From: Phoronis australis
Taxonomy: Eukaryota > Phoronida > Phoronidae
Assembly (NCBI GenBank): GCA_002633005.1
Contig: NMRA01000223.1
Location: 163,710-216,868, forward strand
Reading direction: 5' to 3'
Length of the DNA stretch: 53,159 nt
Position 1 is the first letter of the stretch, and every line of letters begins with the position of its first letter. The notes beneath the pieces are model-generated. The model was not told the DNA's origin. It ran no database searches and saw only the letters and a list, made by a program, of their open reading frames with translations. Positions 33,431-46,343 of this stretch are shown here, piece after piece. A program made the translations under genes and the position numbers.

Positions 33431-36400
33431 TTGTTGTTGGGCTATAGAATTGAACAAGTTGGGAGCAACGGGAATACGCCGTTATGATCACATGCGCGGG
33501 GATACGGTGGTGCTAAATTACTTATTATCGCACTCAACCATCAACAAAAAATAACACGTAAAATAAAACAAATCGTCTCCTTGCTGAATAATCTCGTAAA
33601 ATGTGCTTACGTTTTCAGAAACAATGTTCTCCATTGAATAACGGTCAAAACTGGTTCTGAAATGTAGGCAGGTTCTAAGGGAATACATATGCATGTGCCT
33701 CTTTGATCGAAGATTACCAGCTACAAGTTTCAGCCCATATCTTCGAAGACCTACTACTCGGAAAAAAAAACACTTCTCCGAAACCAGACTCCGAAAAAGT
33801 ACTTCTCCGTAAAAACTACACTTCTCCGAAGAAACAACATTTCTCCTAATGTGAACGCATTCATTTGTTTCATTAAAAAACACTAATGGCATACATTATA
33901 TTTAGGTCAACCACATTTTAGGACCTTCATTGTAAAAAAGTTATTTTTTGCGTGGGCATTTTTATTCTAAGTAACAGAATAAGTTAACTGTTCGTGAAAG
34001 AGGGAAAAAGCCCTAAAGGTCTACCCGAGTAAATAATAATGTGTTTTTCGGGGTAGGGATTTGTTACCCTTCTCACGATCGGATGACCGTTCAGTGAAGT
34101 GTCTGTGTATACCGAATTTCATATAGATGAACACATTCAGGGTGAATAGAAGCAGTTGCCTATACTTAGGCCTATATGTAATTACAACTATCTCTTGGTC
34201 GATGATTTCAGACTCAAGCGTTTTTTTCTACTGCAGAATCCAGGCTATTGCAATTGCGTACCATCATAGACTATAGTACATGGACCGCCAACTCCGTATA
34301 CTTTCAAGGACGAAATCTGCGAGCTTACGCACAAGCCCTTACGTCATTATTAACTGGCGACACCTGGCTATATTTTCTGGTGCAATTTCCGGCAAGTACG
34401 TCGTCTGCTATTAATCCTGTCTTCACAAATCCATTTTTGTTTTCCCTGTATTGATGAAAACTATCTGGTAAACTTTTTGACGAAAATTATCAGCCAAATT
34501 TCTTCCAATGGTAGTGACTCGTAAACTCTTGTCCTTACGAGGAATTTCAGCCATACCCTAGTGAGTGAATTAACCAAATTACTCTTCGCTCTTCGTTGGT
34601 GTCAGCAGAATGCGCACATTTGGCCAGGATTTGGATCAGCGATTTCAACAAATTCACATTCGTGTACAAATAAATAGGACGCCTTTAACACCAATAAATA
34701 TTACATTAATACTTCATAAATAACCACCCGGACCAGTCAAAATCTATCTCGCAATTCAACAGCAGGCTACACACTCATTTCATCTCGAATATACATGTAT
34801 GCCGCACAAAATCTCTCGACTGCAGTCTATGAAAATGCAATCAACTTCTGTGAAAATATGGAACAGGAACACCAGAGGTTTGTTAAAGTTTTTTTATTCT
34901 TCAATCGAAAATTGTTGTGTTTACATCACAGCTTCAAAAGACTTTGTCGGATTTTAATGCAAGCTAATGACATTATACGCAGGTTCAAAGACTTTTAATC
35001 TGTCCAAAATTGTTGCCGCTCGCAATCTCAAACTTAAACAAAGTGTGCTTCCCAGGAACTGAAACTTCTAAGCGATGATTTAAAATTGGAAAATTGCGGT
35101 AGTCAAAATTAAGTTTTAACAGAATTGGACATACGTCAAAATACTGATGCAATTTGAGATCCTGGCTTTAGTTTCATGTCGTGAACACATCCACTAAAAC
35201 AAGAAACTGTAGGAACACCGCATTTATCCACCTTCACTCTTATCAGGCTTCTATTGTGAGTCAGCATGCGTGAATAATTGGCTGATAAGCCACCTCTGGA
35301 ACTACTTTTGGCTGAATGGATGACCAGGCCATAAAATGATAATATTAGCCAAGACCAGTTACTAATGCAACAAAGAATAGTGTCGTAGTATCATCTAGCC
35401 TTGGTGGAAAGCTGTATACTGTATTGGCTCTAATAAACGCTTAGAAAAAATCATTTCACGGGGAGGGGATTCTTATTGTAGCCTACGGCAGTTGAAAGCC
35501 GGTTTCCCAAACGGGTAAAATCGGAAGCTAGGATTCATAAAATTTACGCTTTGTGACGAATTTTAGCATATGACAGTCTTTCTACAAAATTGTGGTGCAT
35601 TGCTATGAACTTCCGTTGTTAAATTACGATAATCTTTCAAAAAATTGTGCTCATCACAGGGCGAAAACTTGCCGACTGATGCGTCGCCGCTGAATCGCCA
35701 TCGTCAATAGGAAAACTTGTACTCTTGAATAAAAATATAGTTTCGACTCAACAAATTACCTGAAATCTTCCTGATGTTTTACAATTTTTAAAGTTCATGT
35801 GGAGTCCAGATTAATTGCGATTAAGTCCAAATGTGCGCTACATCGTACTCCACAACAAGAGAAAAATCTCTGGATGAACACACATGTTGTTGTCACGTGA
35901 CGTTTGTTTTGAAGGTCGTCTGTGTATGAGAGTGAGTGAGCGTGCGTGTGCGGGTCATCGACGATAGACTTTTTTGTTACAAAAGGCGGAGGATTATGCA
36001 AGAAAATGGCGTTTACTAGATTGTTTTTCACTTAAACGGCTGTAACGTGCAAGGTGAGTGCTGGTTAACTCACAGATTTTGTGTGCACAGGCCGACTGTC
36101 GTTAGCTCTGCCGTGGAGTATTAATAGTCCAAGGCTCGATCTACATGTTGGGGACGAAATGAACTACCCGGGCTGTGTGAAATTTCTGGGTCTAACGGAG
36201 ACACTGACGCAGTGGTCAGTCAGATCGCTGTATCAAGACTATAGTCAAAATCCAAATTCGTTTTATCGTGTCCCTGTCAATAATAACGGCATGTTAAAGC
36301 CTTCTTAATTTTCGTACTTCAGGAACATAACAATCACGTGTTTTGTACACATACGCGCACGCCGCAGATCACATCTCGGAAATTGCCGATTTGACGGATG

Positions 36401-37184
36401 ACAATGAATGAACACAATGAAATTAACAACGTCGTTTTACAGCTTGTAAGATTCATAATAAAAGTATTTTGAATATTGCAATGCATGTGTTCCAAAATCT
36501 AAATAACTTGGGTCCTATATTTTTGTATTAGTGCGCGCCGAATGAAAGTAATCGTGAGTGTTGCTGTGTTGCAAAATCTCTTATCCTGGGCCGATTTGAA
36601 AAATTCAAAGTTGTACTCATATTTGTTTTCGCTCCTCTTTTCAAATATTACAGTAAAAACTACGTAAAACTCTCTCCATAAAAAGTACAGTCTGCTAGCT
36701 AGATTGTAATCAGCTGATCATATCCGCATGAGCGAAGCCAATTATCCTCGCTCGTGACTCGATGACTAGAGCAGCCTGGCGGCATCCCTTTGATCGTGAG
36801 CCGAGTGCGACTCAGCCAAGGTGGATAAATACGGTCTAGTTCAATTTTCCATACCCCGCCGTGTACCTTAAACACCGGGGTTAGAACCAATTTTATTTAG
36901 TGGGAATGTTCATAGCATGTTGAAAGTAGTCCCCTGCTTGGAACAATGGTCATCAGTATCTATGCATTGCAGGCGTCACTGGCTGAAGCACCGTGGAGTT
37001 TCAATTATATTGACTCAGTTGATACGTACTTAATGAGCCCCTATAAGACTTCTCAGACCAGGCCCGAAATGCGGTGGTATTTTCAAGTTTTTATTTTTTG
37101 TTGTCATCTAATAATGTATCAATAAATGAAGAACTCATTCCTATACATGTACATATAAAATGTTAAATGACCCCAGTCAACATT
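33431..37184. other. Intergenic, nothing recognised
   Basis: ORFs such as 33518-33892 (-), 34248-34454 (+), 34795-34998 (+) and 36081-36308 (+) show no family motif. The last follows an acceptor-like GTGTGCACAG at 36090 but has no in-phase donor that I can defend. A run of related CTTCTCCG words lies at 33770-33845. Confidence 0.4.
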
Positions 37185-37690
37185 ACAGTACTAGACCAGT
37201 ACTGCCCCCTTACCGTCCACGATACTGTCCCAGTACCGCAGGCCAGTACTGGCGCAATAACGCCACGCAAACTGGCAAACGTACTGACCCTGTACCGTAA
37301 GCACTACCGGCGCAGTACCGGGCCAAAACCGGGGTTGTAAGGGGCTGTAACAACTTTGTGCGGTATTGGCCATTAATAAGCCATTACCATGTATAGAACC
37401 AGGCCGGCATTGGCCGTGTACTGGGCTGGCTTACTCCCAATAGTGGCCCAGTACATTATTAATGATGGCTTTGTACCACGCGTAGTCATGGGTCAGTACT
37501 AGGCCAATACTACAGCGGTAACGGGCCGGCTTTAACAGCTTTATACAATACTGGGCCATTAATAAGCCAATCTCGCATGCAATGCTAAGCCACCATTTGT
37601 CTAATAGTGGGTCAGCTTACTCCAAGTAGTGGCCAAATAAATGTCACGGAATGGTTCTATACGTGCAGTGTGGGCCAGTACTGGCATAGC
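37185..37690. repeat. Degenerate palindromic GGCCAGTACTGGC repeat with a 185-bp tandem duplication
   Basis: Words such as GGCCAGTACTGGC (37241, 37673), CCAGTACTG, GTACTGGGC and GGCCCAGTAC recur throughout in both orientations. GGCCATTAATAAGCCA at about 37369 recurs at 37553. CTTACTCC.A.TAGTGGCC follows each at the same distance, so a unit of about 185 bp is duplicated. Non-coding. Confidence 0.75.
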
Positions 37691-37926
37691 AGTGCTGATC
37701 AGCCAGTGCTATTCTGCCAAACAGTTCTGTAGCAAATGCTGGTTCTTAGTCATAATCTATTTGCAGTATTTACATGTAAAATTGTGCTGTTACATCATAT
37801 AGTGTGTTATAGTCTCCTTCATGTTGCTATTCGGTTTTAAAATCTCTTTCCTTTTTGCACAATGTTTGGAGTGGGTAATGAAAACGTTCGGGCAATGAAC
37901 AATGAAAAATGTCTTGATTGCATATT

Positions 37927-37932
37927 TTTATT
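37927..37932 (-). terminator. Poly(A) signal AATAAA
   Basis: AATAAA on the - strand about 50 nt after the stop codon of the terminal exon 37981-38174, where a 3'-end processing signal is expected. Confidence 0.55.
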
Positions 37933-37980
37933 GCCATATCAACAACAATATATCTGCTATGGTTCTTAATGCCATTAATA

Positions 37981-38174
37981 CTAATCTAAATCTGCTGGCA
38001 CTTCAACCAGCTCTTCCCTTGGTTGTTGTTGCCCTCCTCGCTGTTGCTGCTCTAATCTGTCAGTCAGCTTTCTCCGCCTTCTGCCACCTTTACGGTCAGG
38101 GGCACTCCGTAGCCAAGCTCCCAGACGTGTTTCTGCCTCTACGTTATTTCCGCCTTGGAGATTGAAAATGGTTC
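37981..38174 (-). CDS. 3'-terminal coding exon of an unrecognised gene
   Basis: On the - strand a clear acceptor (CTGCATTTATTTCAG, ending at 38175) opens a frame of 64 codons ending in TAG at 37983-37981, with AATAAA about 50 nt further on. The exon begins with two bases of a split Gly codon (phase 1). The peptide is hydrophilic and charged: TIFNLQGGNNVEAETRLGAW, then a basic RKGGRRRRKL cluster near residue 30 (a possible nuclear-localisation signal), then a Gln-rich stretch and an acidic C-terminus (ELVEVPADLD). Codon composition is richer in G and C than the surrounding intron-like DNA. Upstream exons would lie at higher coordinates but I could not pick them out. Alternatively it is the last exon of a DNA-transposon protein. 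Confidence 0.5.
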
Positions 38175-38223
38175 CTGAAATAAATGCAGAATCAATAAAA
38201 TTTGCAATAACATCAATCAACAC

Positions 38224-41024
38224 AATTTAAATTGTAATCATAATGAAGATGAGAGCCAATGATTGTAAAAAGCTAATTTGAGTTATCGAACAGCCAAAAA
38301 CATCGCATCAGTGTAGGAGCCAGTTATAATGTACTTTGTCGACTTATTTATGATCTATGGTCGAGTGAATGCTATATCGGATATTGTATTTGATTTCACA
38401 CCAACAGAGGTATGGGCCATCTTATTCGAAACTTTAAGATTGTGATAACTGATGTCTATGTTGTACTTCAGGGTCAATAAAAAATCTAAACCATGGCTCT
38501 GTTTATTGCCAGTAAAAAAAACACCCTTCAAACACAGTCGATCACATTTCAGGGTTTATTTTAGTAAAACAAGCTTAACAACTTTACGACTTATTTTTAA
38601 AAAATAGGTCGTGCATGCAAAGTCGACACAATTCAACTTTTCACGTGGTTCAATTGGAGCACCCCAGCTCACAAAGATAATTTTTACGCGTCAATGATGT
38701 TTGTGCAGCGCTAAAACTACCCTTGCATTTAAAGGAAAACTCCAGGATTTCAGATGTTGGGAATTTAATATGATCTAAACTGACTTGTTAAAAAACTGGA
38801 ATAAATGAATATTTTCCAAATTCTGTCTTTCCTCGAAGAAACCAGATATTATATTACGTGAGGTCACTGCCGTTTTCCACTATTCAAGTCAATGTGTAAT
38901 CCTGTTTCCTACTTAACCATTCACTTAGATCATTTCGTGTTTGAAATTATGCTGAACATTTCCTGAAACGACGTCCCGGCAGCTCCTTATGTTTTTGTCA
39001 CGATTGTTCTCTTTCGAAGAATCTAGAGCCACATGGCAAAAACCAAATTGAAGATAACAAAACAAGCCACAGATTCGTTTGGCATATTATTTGAAAACCT
39101 AAGTGGAATGATTAATGATTGAATTATATGAAAAACTGACAGCTCGTTTAAATTTAAACTCTTGCATTAGGGGGATAAAATTTGATTACGAAAACTTCAG
39201 AAATCTTCCGCAAATCAGCAATGTTTCTAACGTGAATCTTTCTAACCTGCATTAGTTGAAACACCCAATAACATTAAACCGAATGCCATATTGCAAGTCT
39301 CCCGTTTCAACCTGCTTTTAACGTGGCTCTCTGGTGTCACTGCGCTGAGAATATAGAGTATATTCAAGACAAGGCAAAATTTTATATGTGAATAAGAGTT
39401 CCATGGCGGTAATAATTGACTTGCCGTAATCCACGCACTCTGTGGCCAATCTCTTAGCATATCCATTGCCACCAAGGGCCCGCTGGACGGAACAAAATTC
39501 GATAATAATAAGTTTTGTAGTGAACACAATCAATTTACTTTAAAATGTGTACGACGAATTTGTGTCTAGTGGGATGCATTGTTCGACGCTAATAAAAAAC
39601 ACAACCGTTGAAGGATTTTTTTTTCTGAAAGATTGAGAATCTTCATATGATGAAGATCGAAAGGCATCTGTTCTTCCTTTTGTCATTGTGGGTCTCGTGG
39701 AAAACAGCGTCAAATGCTTTCACAAAAAATGGAATGCGGAATAAAAAAACTCTTACAGGTATCTTGTGTCCAACAAAAGTGGAATAAAAAGTGACTAACG
39801 CAATTTCGAGTTTCGAATTCAAGTATATTATTAGATCTCTCGGCTTGGTAGCTCATTGAGGATACGGAAAGCGTTTTATTTGCTTCATTTAAAAGTTGGT
39901 AAGTGTGCCGGTAGTGTGAAATACACGTACGTAATTCTGGTCTCTCAGCCTGAGTCTGCTCAGGAAAAGTAATGTTGAGGGTAGTTCCGCACTCATTTGT
40001 GATGAATCAAACTGCAGCAAACCTGGCAAGCGTCGCACTTATTCCATAAAAAGCTGTAGGTAAAGGGAAACACAAGCGTTAACAAACAGGCAACAACAGT
40101 TAGATAATTTTACAGAGCGGACACTGTGGGTTTTTGCCAGACGGTAACAGAGATCGCTGGATTCCAGTAGTCGCCATCCTGTCAAAAATCAAATTTATTA
40201 TCACTGCAGCTGCATTTCTACCCTGACAATCCTTAACACGAGCCAAATCAAGATGCTGAATGCAAATTACTATGCATTTCGTATAGTCTACATGTATCTC
40301 TGTTTCATTGCTATTTTGTCTGACTTTCCATTTTGTTATCGTTATGTCTTTGCACTTTTCAATGAAGTGAGCACGTAGCACGGTATTTGTTGCGCGAAAA
40401 TGAATCCAGCTTCTTATTTTTATATTATAATCTTTGTACTTTTAAGTGAAGTGATCACGTGGTAAAGTCTTGCCTACGCGACAATGATTCGTGTCACAAG
40501 AGACGCCAATAACTTTCACACACTGGTGAAAACGACTTTCCATTAATCCTGTAAGTATCTTGAACATTGTAATTGAGGATTTTTAAACCTACTTAGCGGA
40601 TATGCGATCGTTTCCTTGCAAACATACGTATACATACAGTAGATGGTAAAACAAGCCAATGTTCGAAGTCCGTACATTGAAAGCCCATAGTCCATTAGCC
40701 TATACTCAGCTCTTAAAAAAGCTGAAGGGCCACAGGAACGTGTTTACCGATTTGTAAATTTGACATCATTGAATTAATAGGTGGAAAATTTGCTGAGCGT
40801 GTCAGTACTAACCAATTTCATTCGGATCCCACACTTTGGTCGGCAACTTTATTGTGTTTTGACCAAATGCCAAATCGACGTTGCGATGAAGAAGCCTCTG
40901 TCTTCGAAGCGTATTTGAAAATTTTATAAACGAACAAACGGCATCCATTCAGGGGCAAGTGATTGCAGGCACTAAACGCCTGCTCATATTGATTGCTACG
41001 ACACGCGTTGCGTTTAAACCGTGC
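38224..41024. other. Intron or intergenic, nothing recognised
   Basis: Would be intronic if the terminal exon at 37981-38174 is real. ORFs at 39242-39533 and 40100-40381 (-) carry no motif. Confidence 0.4.
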
Positions 41025-41378
41025 TCATTCCTTCATGGTATTAGCCGATACGAGTGACCCAAGTTTACTGTATCCCTTTCCATTTATTATGAAGTGTCTA
41101 TTTTGTAAAAAAATGAACATCTCTTGGCTCAGTTGGTTATGGCTCACATATGTCTGTCTCATTTCTCGTGCAAGTGGTTCGGGTTCATTCAGACTCAAAG
41201 CCGAATGTTCGCTAGTTTGGAAATCGAATTCACTGTAGGAATTTTCAAGTACTTGAGTGTTGTGCACGTATTCATCCTTCTCTCTGTCTGCATAATAATG
41301 TTCCACTTCTCGTTCAAAATCATCATCGTCTTCTGATCTACTCTGTTCTGCTATTGTAATAGATCCCCAATTTACCAT
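41025..41378 (-). CDS. Unrecognised acidic ORF, 117 codons
   Basis: Starts MVNWGSITIAEQSRSEDDDD and is strongly acidic and polar, with several Tyr-containing motifs (NSYSEF, REMRQTYVS). It has no membrane segment or known domain. A possible donor (CATAT|GTGAGC at about 41147) would end an exon after RQTY. Composition looks more like real protein than the neighbouring ORFs. It lies head to head with the Tx1/L1-like LINE and could be a host exon, or the 5' part of something disrupted by it. Confidence 0.3.
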   Translation of the reverse strand: MVNWGSITIAEQSRSEDDDDFEREVEHYYADREKDEYVHNTQVLENSYSEFDFQTSEHSALSLNEPEPLAREMRQTYVSHNQLSQEMFIFLQNRHFIINGKGYSKLGSLVSANTMKE

Positions 41379-41479
41379 TTGGCGTAAAACTTGAAAACTT
41401 GGAAATGCCTGCTTTTCTTCAAATTAAAAAATCGTGACTATTTGCCACAAAATATGCTTAATTCATGAGCGGATTTAGA

Positions 41480-43370
41480 AATACAAATTAGTCTACTTTT
41501 CGACATAATTCAAACGAATCATACTGCTGTTTTTGAAAAATTGTTTGATGAATTTTCTGAAGAACTACGCCGTCTGTGTGAAGACATCATGAGAGGAGCT
41601 ATGATAAGAACAAGAGCGCGCTGGATTGAGCATGGGGAAAAGCCGTCAAAATATTTTTCTAATCTTGAAAAGAGAAACTATATTAATAAAAGTATTACCA
41701 AATTAATTATGCCCAATGGGGAAACGGTTACAGACCAATCCCAGTTACTCTTGGAGGCATCAACTTTCTATAAAATGTTGTACCAAAATAGAGACGATGT
41801 CACTGAGAATGTCAACTTGGATGTTCTAATTGATGATAATGTTAAAAAGTTAAGTGATATAGAGAGCTCTTTGCTCGATGGACCAATTTCTACAACTGAA
41901 GCCTTTTCGGTAGTTAAGTTCATGAAAAACAATAAATCGCCAGGCCCGGACGGCTTCTCAGCTGAATTTTACAAATGTTTATGGACTGGTCTTTCAGTAT
42001 TTTAGTTCGTTCGTTTAATGATAGTTTTCCTAAAGGTAGATTTCCTGTAAGTCAAAATCAAGGGGTGATTTCTCTTCTGCCTAAGGGTAAAAAACCGAGA
42101 GAGTACCTGACAAACTGGCGTCCTATCTCATTACTCCATACCAGTTATAAGATTTTGTCAGGTTGTCTCGCGCAAAGATTGAAACTGATAATTAGTTCAT
42201 TAGTTCATGAAAATCAGAGGGGTTTTATCAAGGGTAGACATATAGGGGAAAACACTAGGAATATTTATGATTTGATCCATTATACAGAAGAAATTAACAT
42301 TCCAGGCCTTTTAGTACTTGTTGACTTTAAGAAGGCCTTTGATTCTACTTCGTGGAATTTCATTTATAAAGTTCTCAAATTCTTTAATGGTAGTGAAAAT
42401 TTTATTGATTGGATTCATCTTCTAAATGAGGGTTCACGTCTTTCCGTTATACAACATAATTTCACGTCAGAATATTTTGCGATTGGGCGCGGGTGTCGAC
42501 AGGGGGATCCGATTTCTCCATATCTTTCCATACTGTGCGCAGAGATCATGGCAATTATGGTCCGTCAGAATTCGAAAATTAATTCATTTGTATTGGGAGC
42601 AGATCTCATAAAATAATGCAGTATGCCCATGATAGAGTCTTAACTCTTAATGGGTCCAGCCACTCTCTGAATGAAACCCTGAATCTTTTAGACCAATTTT
42701 TCAAGTGTTCTGGAAAAAACTAATTTAGAAAAAACAGAATGTGTATGCACAGGGTCTATGAAATACAGTGACATAAGGTTATGCCCTGAGAGAGAGTTAC
42801 TTTGGAGAAAAAAATATTTCACCACACTTGGTATTAAATTTAGTCTTGAGCTGCCTGAAATAACCACATTAAATTATGAAGAAAAGATCAGTGAAATTGA
42901 AGGTTGTCTCAGGAAGTGGGCCAAAAGAATTTTGACTCCCCTGGGAAAAATAACGGTAATTAAATCATTTACGATTTCCAAGCTAACTCATTTGTTTATT
43001 ACATTAAAGAATTTTTCAGTAAATTTCCTATAAAAAGAGAAAATATTATATATGAACCTTTGTGGTACAACTCTAATATTTTGGCAGGTAAAAGACATTT
43101 ATACTATAGCAGGTGGTATGAGAAAAATATTTTATTTATTTATGACTTTTTAGACTCTAATGGGACGTTTATGAATTATGAAACTTTCTGTAACGTACAT
43201 GATTTGTCTCCACCCTTCACTCAATACCTTGGTCTTAGGAGTATATTACCATCATATCTAAAAGATAGTAAAGGTCACGTCTTTCAAGTTACTTTACCTA
43301 ATTTTCCACAGGTATTCTCTAACTCCCTATTTTGTCAAAAAACAAATAAATTTATCTGTGATACATGGGT
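41480..43370 (+). mobile_element. 5'-truncated Tx1/L1-like LINE with broken reverse transcriptase
   Basis: The endonuclease is missing. The first readable text is the pre-RT linker RARWIEHGEKPSKYFSNLEK near 41610, typical of the Tx1/L1 group. RT motifs follow: NNKSPGPDGFSAEFY near 41930, ISLLPKGK and NWRPISLLHTSYKI near 42075-42150, LVDFKKAFDST near 42317, and GCRQGDPISPYL near 42492. The catalytic box at 42622-42633 reads YAHD instead of YADD. The thumb and C-terminal region are seen at 42758-43033 and 43060-43365 (FYDFLDSNG-like, FCNVHDL, QYLGLRSILP). At least four frameshifts separate these blocks (near 41985, 42610, 42715 and 43035). It is inactive. Confidence 0.85.
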
Positions 43371-43520
43371 GGCGCAACATAGGGGTGGGGGCTATAACCC
43401 CCAATTTTTCAGTGATACCCCGCACGTGGTCTTTAGGCGGTGTACCACAGTGAGGCTGAGGGGGCTTTATCCCCCACTTTCTTCAGTGCTGCGCTGCCCG
43501 TGGTCAAGTTTCCCGCTGCG
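43371..43520. repeat. GC-rich tail with paired GGGGGCTWTAWCCCCC hairpins
   Basis: GGGGGCTATAACCCCC at 43387-43402 and GGGGGCTTTATCCCCC at 43460-43475 lie 73 bp apart, each followed by a TTTCTTCAGTG-like word, forming a tandem pair. They start where LINE-like coding ends, so they may belong to a different repeat abutting the LINE. Confidence 0.6.
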
Positions 43521-46343
43521 ACCATTTTTGTAGTTGATGCAGGCAGTAGTGAGGTACTTCGTTTTTCTCATTTACCACAATGCCTTACACTAGTGAAGAA
43601 CGTTTTACGGTAACTGTGAGACACATTTGTAATTAAGTTAAGATGACTTCGAGATAGCCAGCTCACGTGTAGTGCTTATACCCGAAACCGAATTTAATTT
43701 TCTTTCCTTTTAATAGTTTTAGATCAAGTCAGGATTCGCTGTCAAGTTATTCAATAGGGAACAACACACGCAAAGTGCAGTGGAAAAATGAACTCTGAGT
43801 TCGTGCCCACGGTACCGCAGACTTTGGTGTGTAGCGTTAAGCTTTATCTACAAATAACGCTGTTCCTAATGGTGGGAGAACGTGAGTATGCGATTACAGT
43901 GACGTGAAGTTTCGCAGAAAGTTATGAGTTATTGACTTTCTACATTCTTCGGCTTTGTTTCGTGATTTCGTTCTCGTTCCCTCCTGGCCGTTATATCCAC
44001 CATAGTTTCCTTGTCACCCACTGCTGTAGTACACATCTCCTCCTACACCCTCCTCTAACATATCCTGTGTCTTAACATCACAGTCAGCCAACAGTCGGAG
44101 TAGTGCTATGGGGTTTGCTTCAAACCAAAACAGAATAAAATTTGATGACGCCTCGGTCTTTGATCATAAATCATTAGGGCCGGAATGACAACTTCCAAGT
44201 TCAGATGCTGAAAGAGCCCTGCAATCGGTTGCTCCAGTATTGCCTCTAAGTACGGAATACAGGAATTAGTTCGCTTAGTTAAAAAGACTAAATTTCATAT
44301 AGAGCTGCTATCGCCGAAATTGTCATCCTAACTAGTTTCCATGTTTGATGCAGCATAGAGAAAAATCCCGAAAAGGGCTATTTCGAGAGGGAAATTACAA
44401 TGCCGCAATTAGTACTACAGGGTAAATTTTACCGAAGGGTGGGATATTTTGATGGTGATGCTGTATCGCGCGGACAACCCACAAAACCTGGAGCACCAGT
44501 CAAGAGCGGGGCAATTGGAAGATAAGCTGTCGCAACATAACGTATTGGGTAGGGTTATCTTACAGGGTAAACTGATTCCGCTCACCTACATTCTTTTAAA
44601 TTTCTGCAAGCCTAGATTTGTTATTGTTAGACCAGGGAGCGGGTTCAGTAAAACCAAAATTGAAGAAGTATCCGAGTCATCTGTGTGTGCTGAGCTGGTT
44701 TAACCGTTTAAAGAAACTATAGAAGTGCTTCAATGGACATGCGATCATGTGGGCATCAACAGCACCACACAATTGGAGATAGAATCGGTGCAGACGTACA
44801 TTTCCTGGTAGCTCTGTCCTCAATCAATTGAGTGTAAAAAGCTTCCCAGAGAACAGATTACAGACAAAGTCGATGTCATGGAGAAAAAGTGACATCAAAA
44901 TAAGTCAACGTAAGCAGCAAACTTGGAGAGACATTGAGCGCAGGCTGGCTGCACAGTTCCGGCAATCAGAAAGACGAAACAATGAACTGCTAAAGGAAAG
45001 CCAAACACTAAGAAGTCTGCAAAGAAAACCGGTGGGGGAACAAAGGAGATGGAACTGAAGTCTCCAAAATCAGGCGGTTCTTGACTTGATCGGAGATGAT
45101 GGCACCAACAGTCCCGCACGACAATGACGCCCTGCTTGTTCTGTCATATTCTTTTGTGTCCAAAGGACTGCCTGCAACTGATGAGTGTCGGGTTTTGAAC
45201 GTGCAGCAATCTGGTCAGCCTCATACGACGAAGTCTACAAAAATCCAGGTGCTAGACGGAAAGCAAATTCCAATGCACCCAAAGGGCCCTTTACCAGGGA
45301 CAAGCCGCGAAAAGAATAGACTGCAGGCCCTGTCTCCACCTTTGAGTCCCGCGTGTGCTTTCACTACACCGATTACACGGCGGGCAACAATAAAAAATCC
45401 CCTCTATATCCCCTACCCAGATAAACTTGGTCCGCCACGAAGCGAACGAGCCCTATAATTGCGCTTGACAATTCATTTCGGTGCTCGGGAAATAATCCCG
45501 ACAGAGATGCAAATTTCCGAGGTAGGCAATATTTTTCTGATATGAACCTATGTCCCATTCATGCCAGGTGCTTTTGAAGAATCACTTGCCGGAATACGTT
45601 AAGGAATACGGAAATTTATTGCATGAAAATAAAATTTTCGGATCCGCTCAGACGCGTAAATATTTTACGCAGTTTTCCTGGACAAATCCGCTTTATCTGG
45701 ACATGTATGATCCGAACGTCATTAAATAAACGATTAGAAACGACTTTTTTAATTAAATAACGTTTTGTACGGCGTGTTTTTTGCAAGTCGACGGATTAAT
45801 GTATTTAATAAATGGTACTCAATTGGTCCTTTATTTGTAAAAAATATGGAATTAAATTGATTAATTATAAACTAATCATAGAATGAAATTAACCATGAAG
45901 GTGTTTAGGTTTCGGTTGTTGCAGCCAATAATTCATGATTAAATCTATTATTTTTGTGACCTGAACATCGAAAATTGACGTAATGTGTCATTTTTCCTGG
46001 ATTCGTGAAACATTTACAACCGAGCAGACCACTTCAACACTCTTTGGCTTTCAATCAAATTGATATATATCTTCTATATTGTTTGTGTTTCATGACGTGC
46101 TAATTATAGCTACGTTGTACCTAAAGAAATCCTGACAATGACGCAAAGAACACCGCAGGAGGATCGAAATTTGTGACCCCCAGAGAAAGGGGTTTTCTTT
46201 TGAAGGAAAACAAACTACAAAGAGAAATGAGTAAATTAACTTAACACTGGTTTTACCGTTTTACCACGATTTTTTAAATTTGACGAAGGCATCATACATA
46301 TATCGGTGCTTATAAATATAAAAATAATTATATATATATATAA
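43521..46343. other. Gene-poor stretch with short coding-like pieces
   Basis: Unrecognised pieces include a + strand frame with FYRRVGYFDGDAVSRGQPTK near 44428, an 82-codon Arg/Gln/Glu-rich frame at 44828-45058, and 45096-45458. None has a domain I can name. The right end holds a short (TA)n at 46328-46342. Confidence 0.35.
45549..45728 (+). CDS. Small unrecognised ORF, 59 codons
   Basis: ATG to TAA; the peptide includes LKNHLPEYVKEYGNLLHENK and ends FTQFSWTNPLYLDMYDPNVIK. Amino-acid composition is unusually protein-like for its surroundings (aromatic and charged residues well mixed). No family recognised. It may be a fragment of a transposon protein. Confidence 0.25.
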
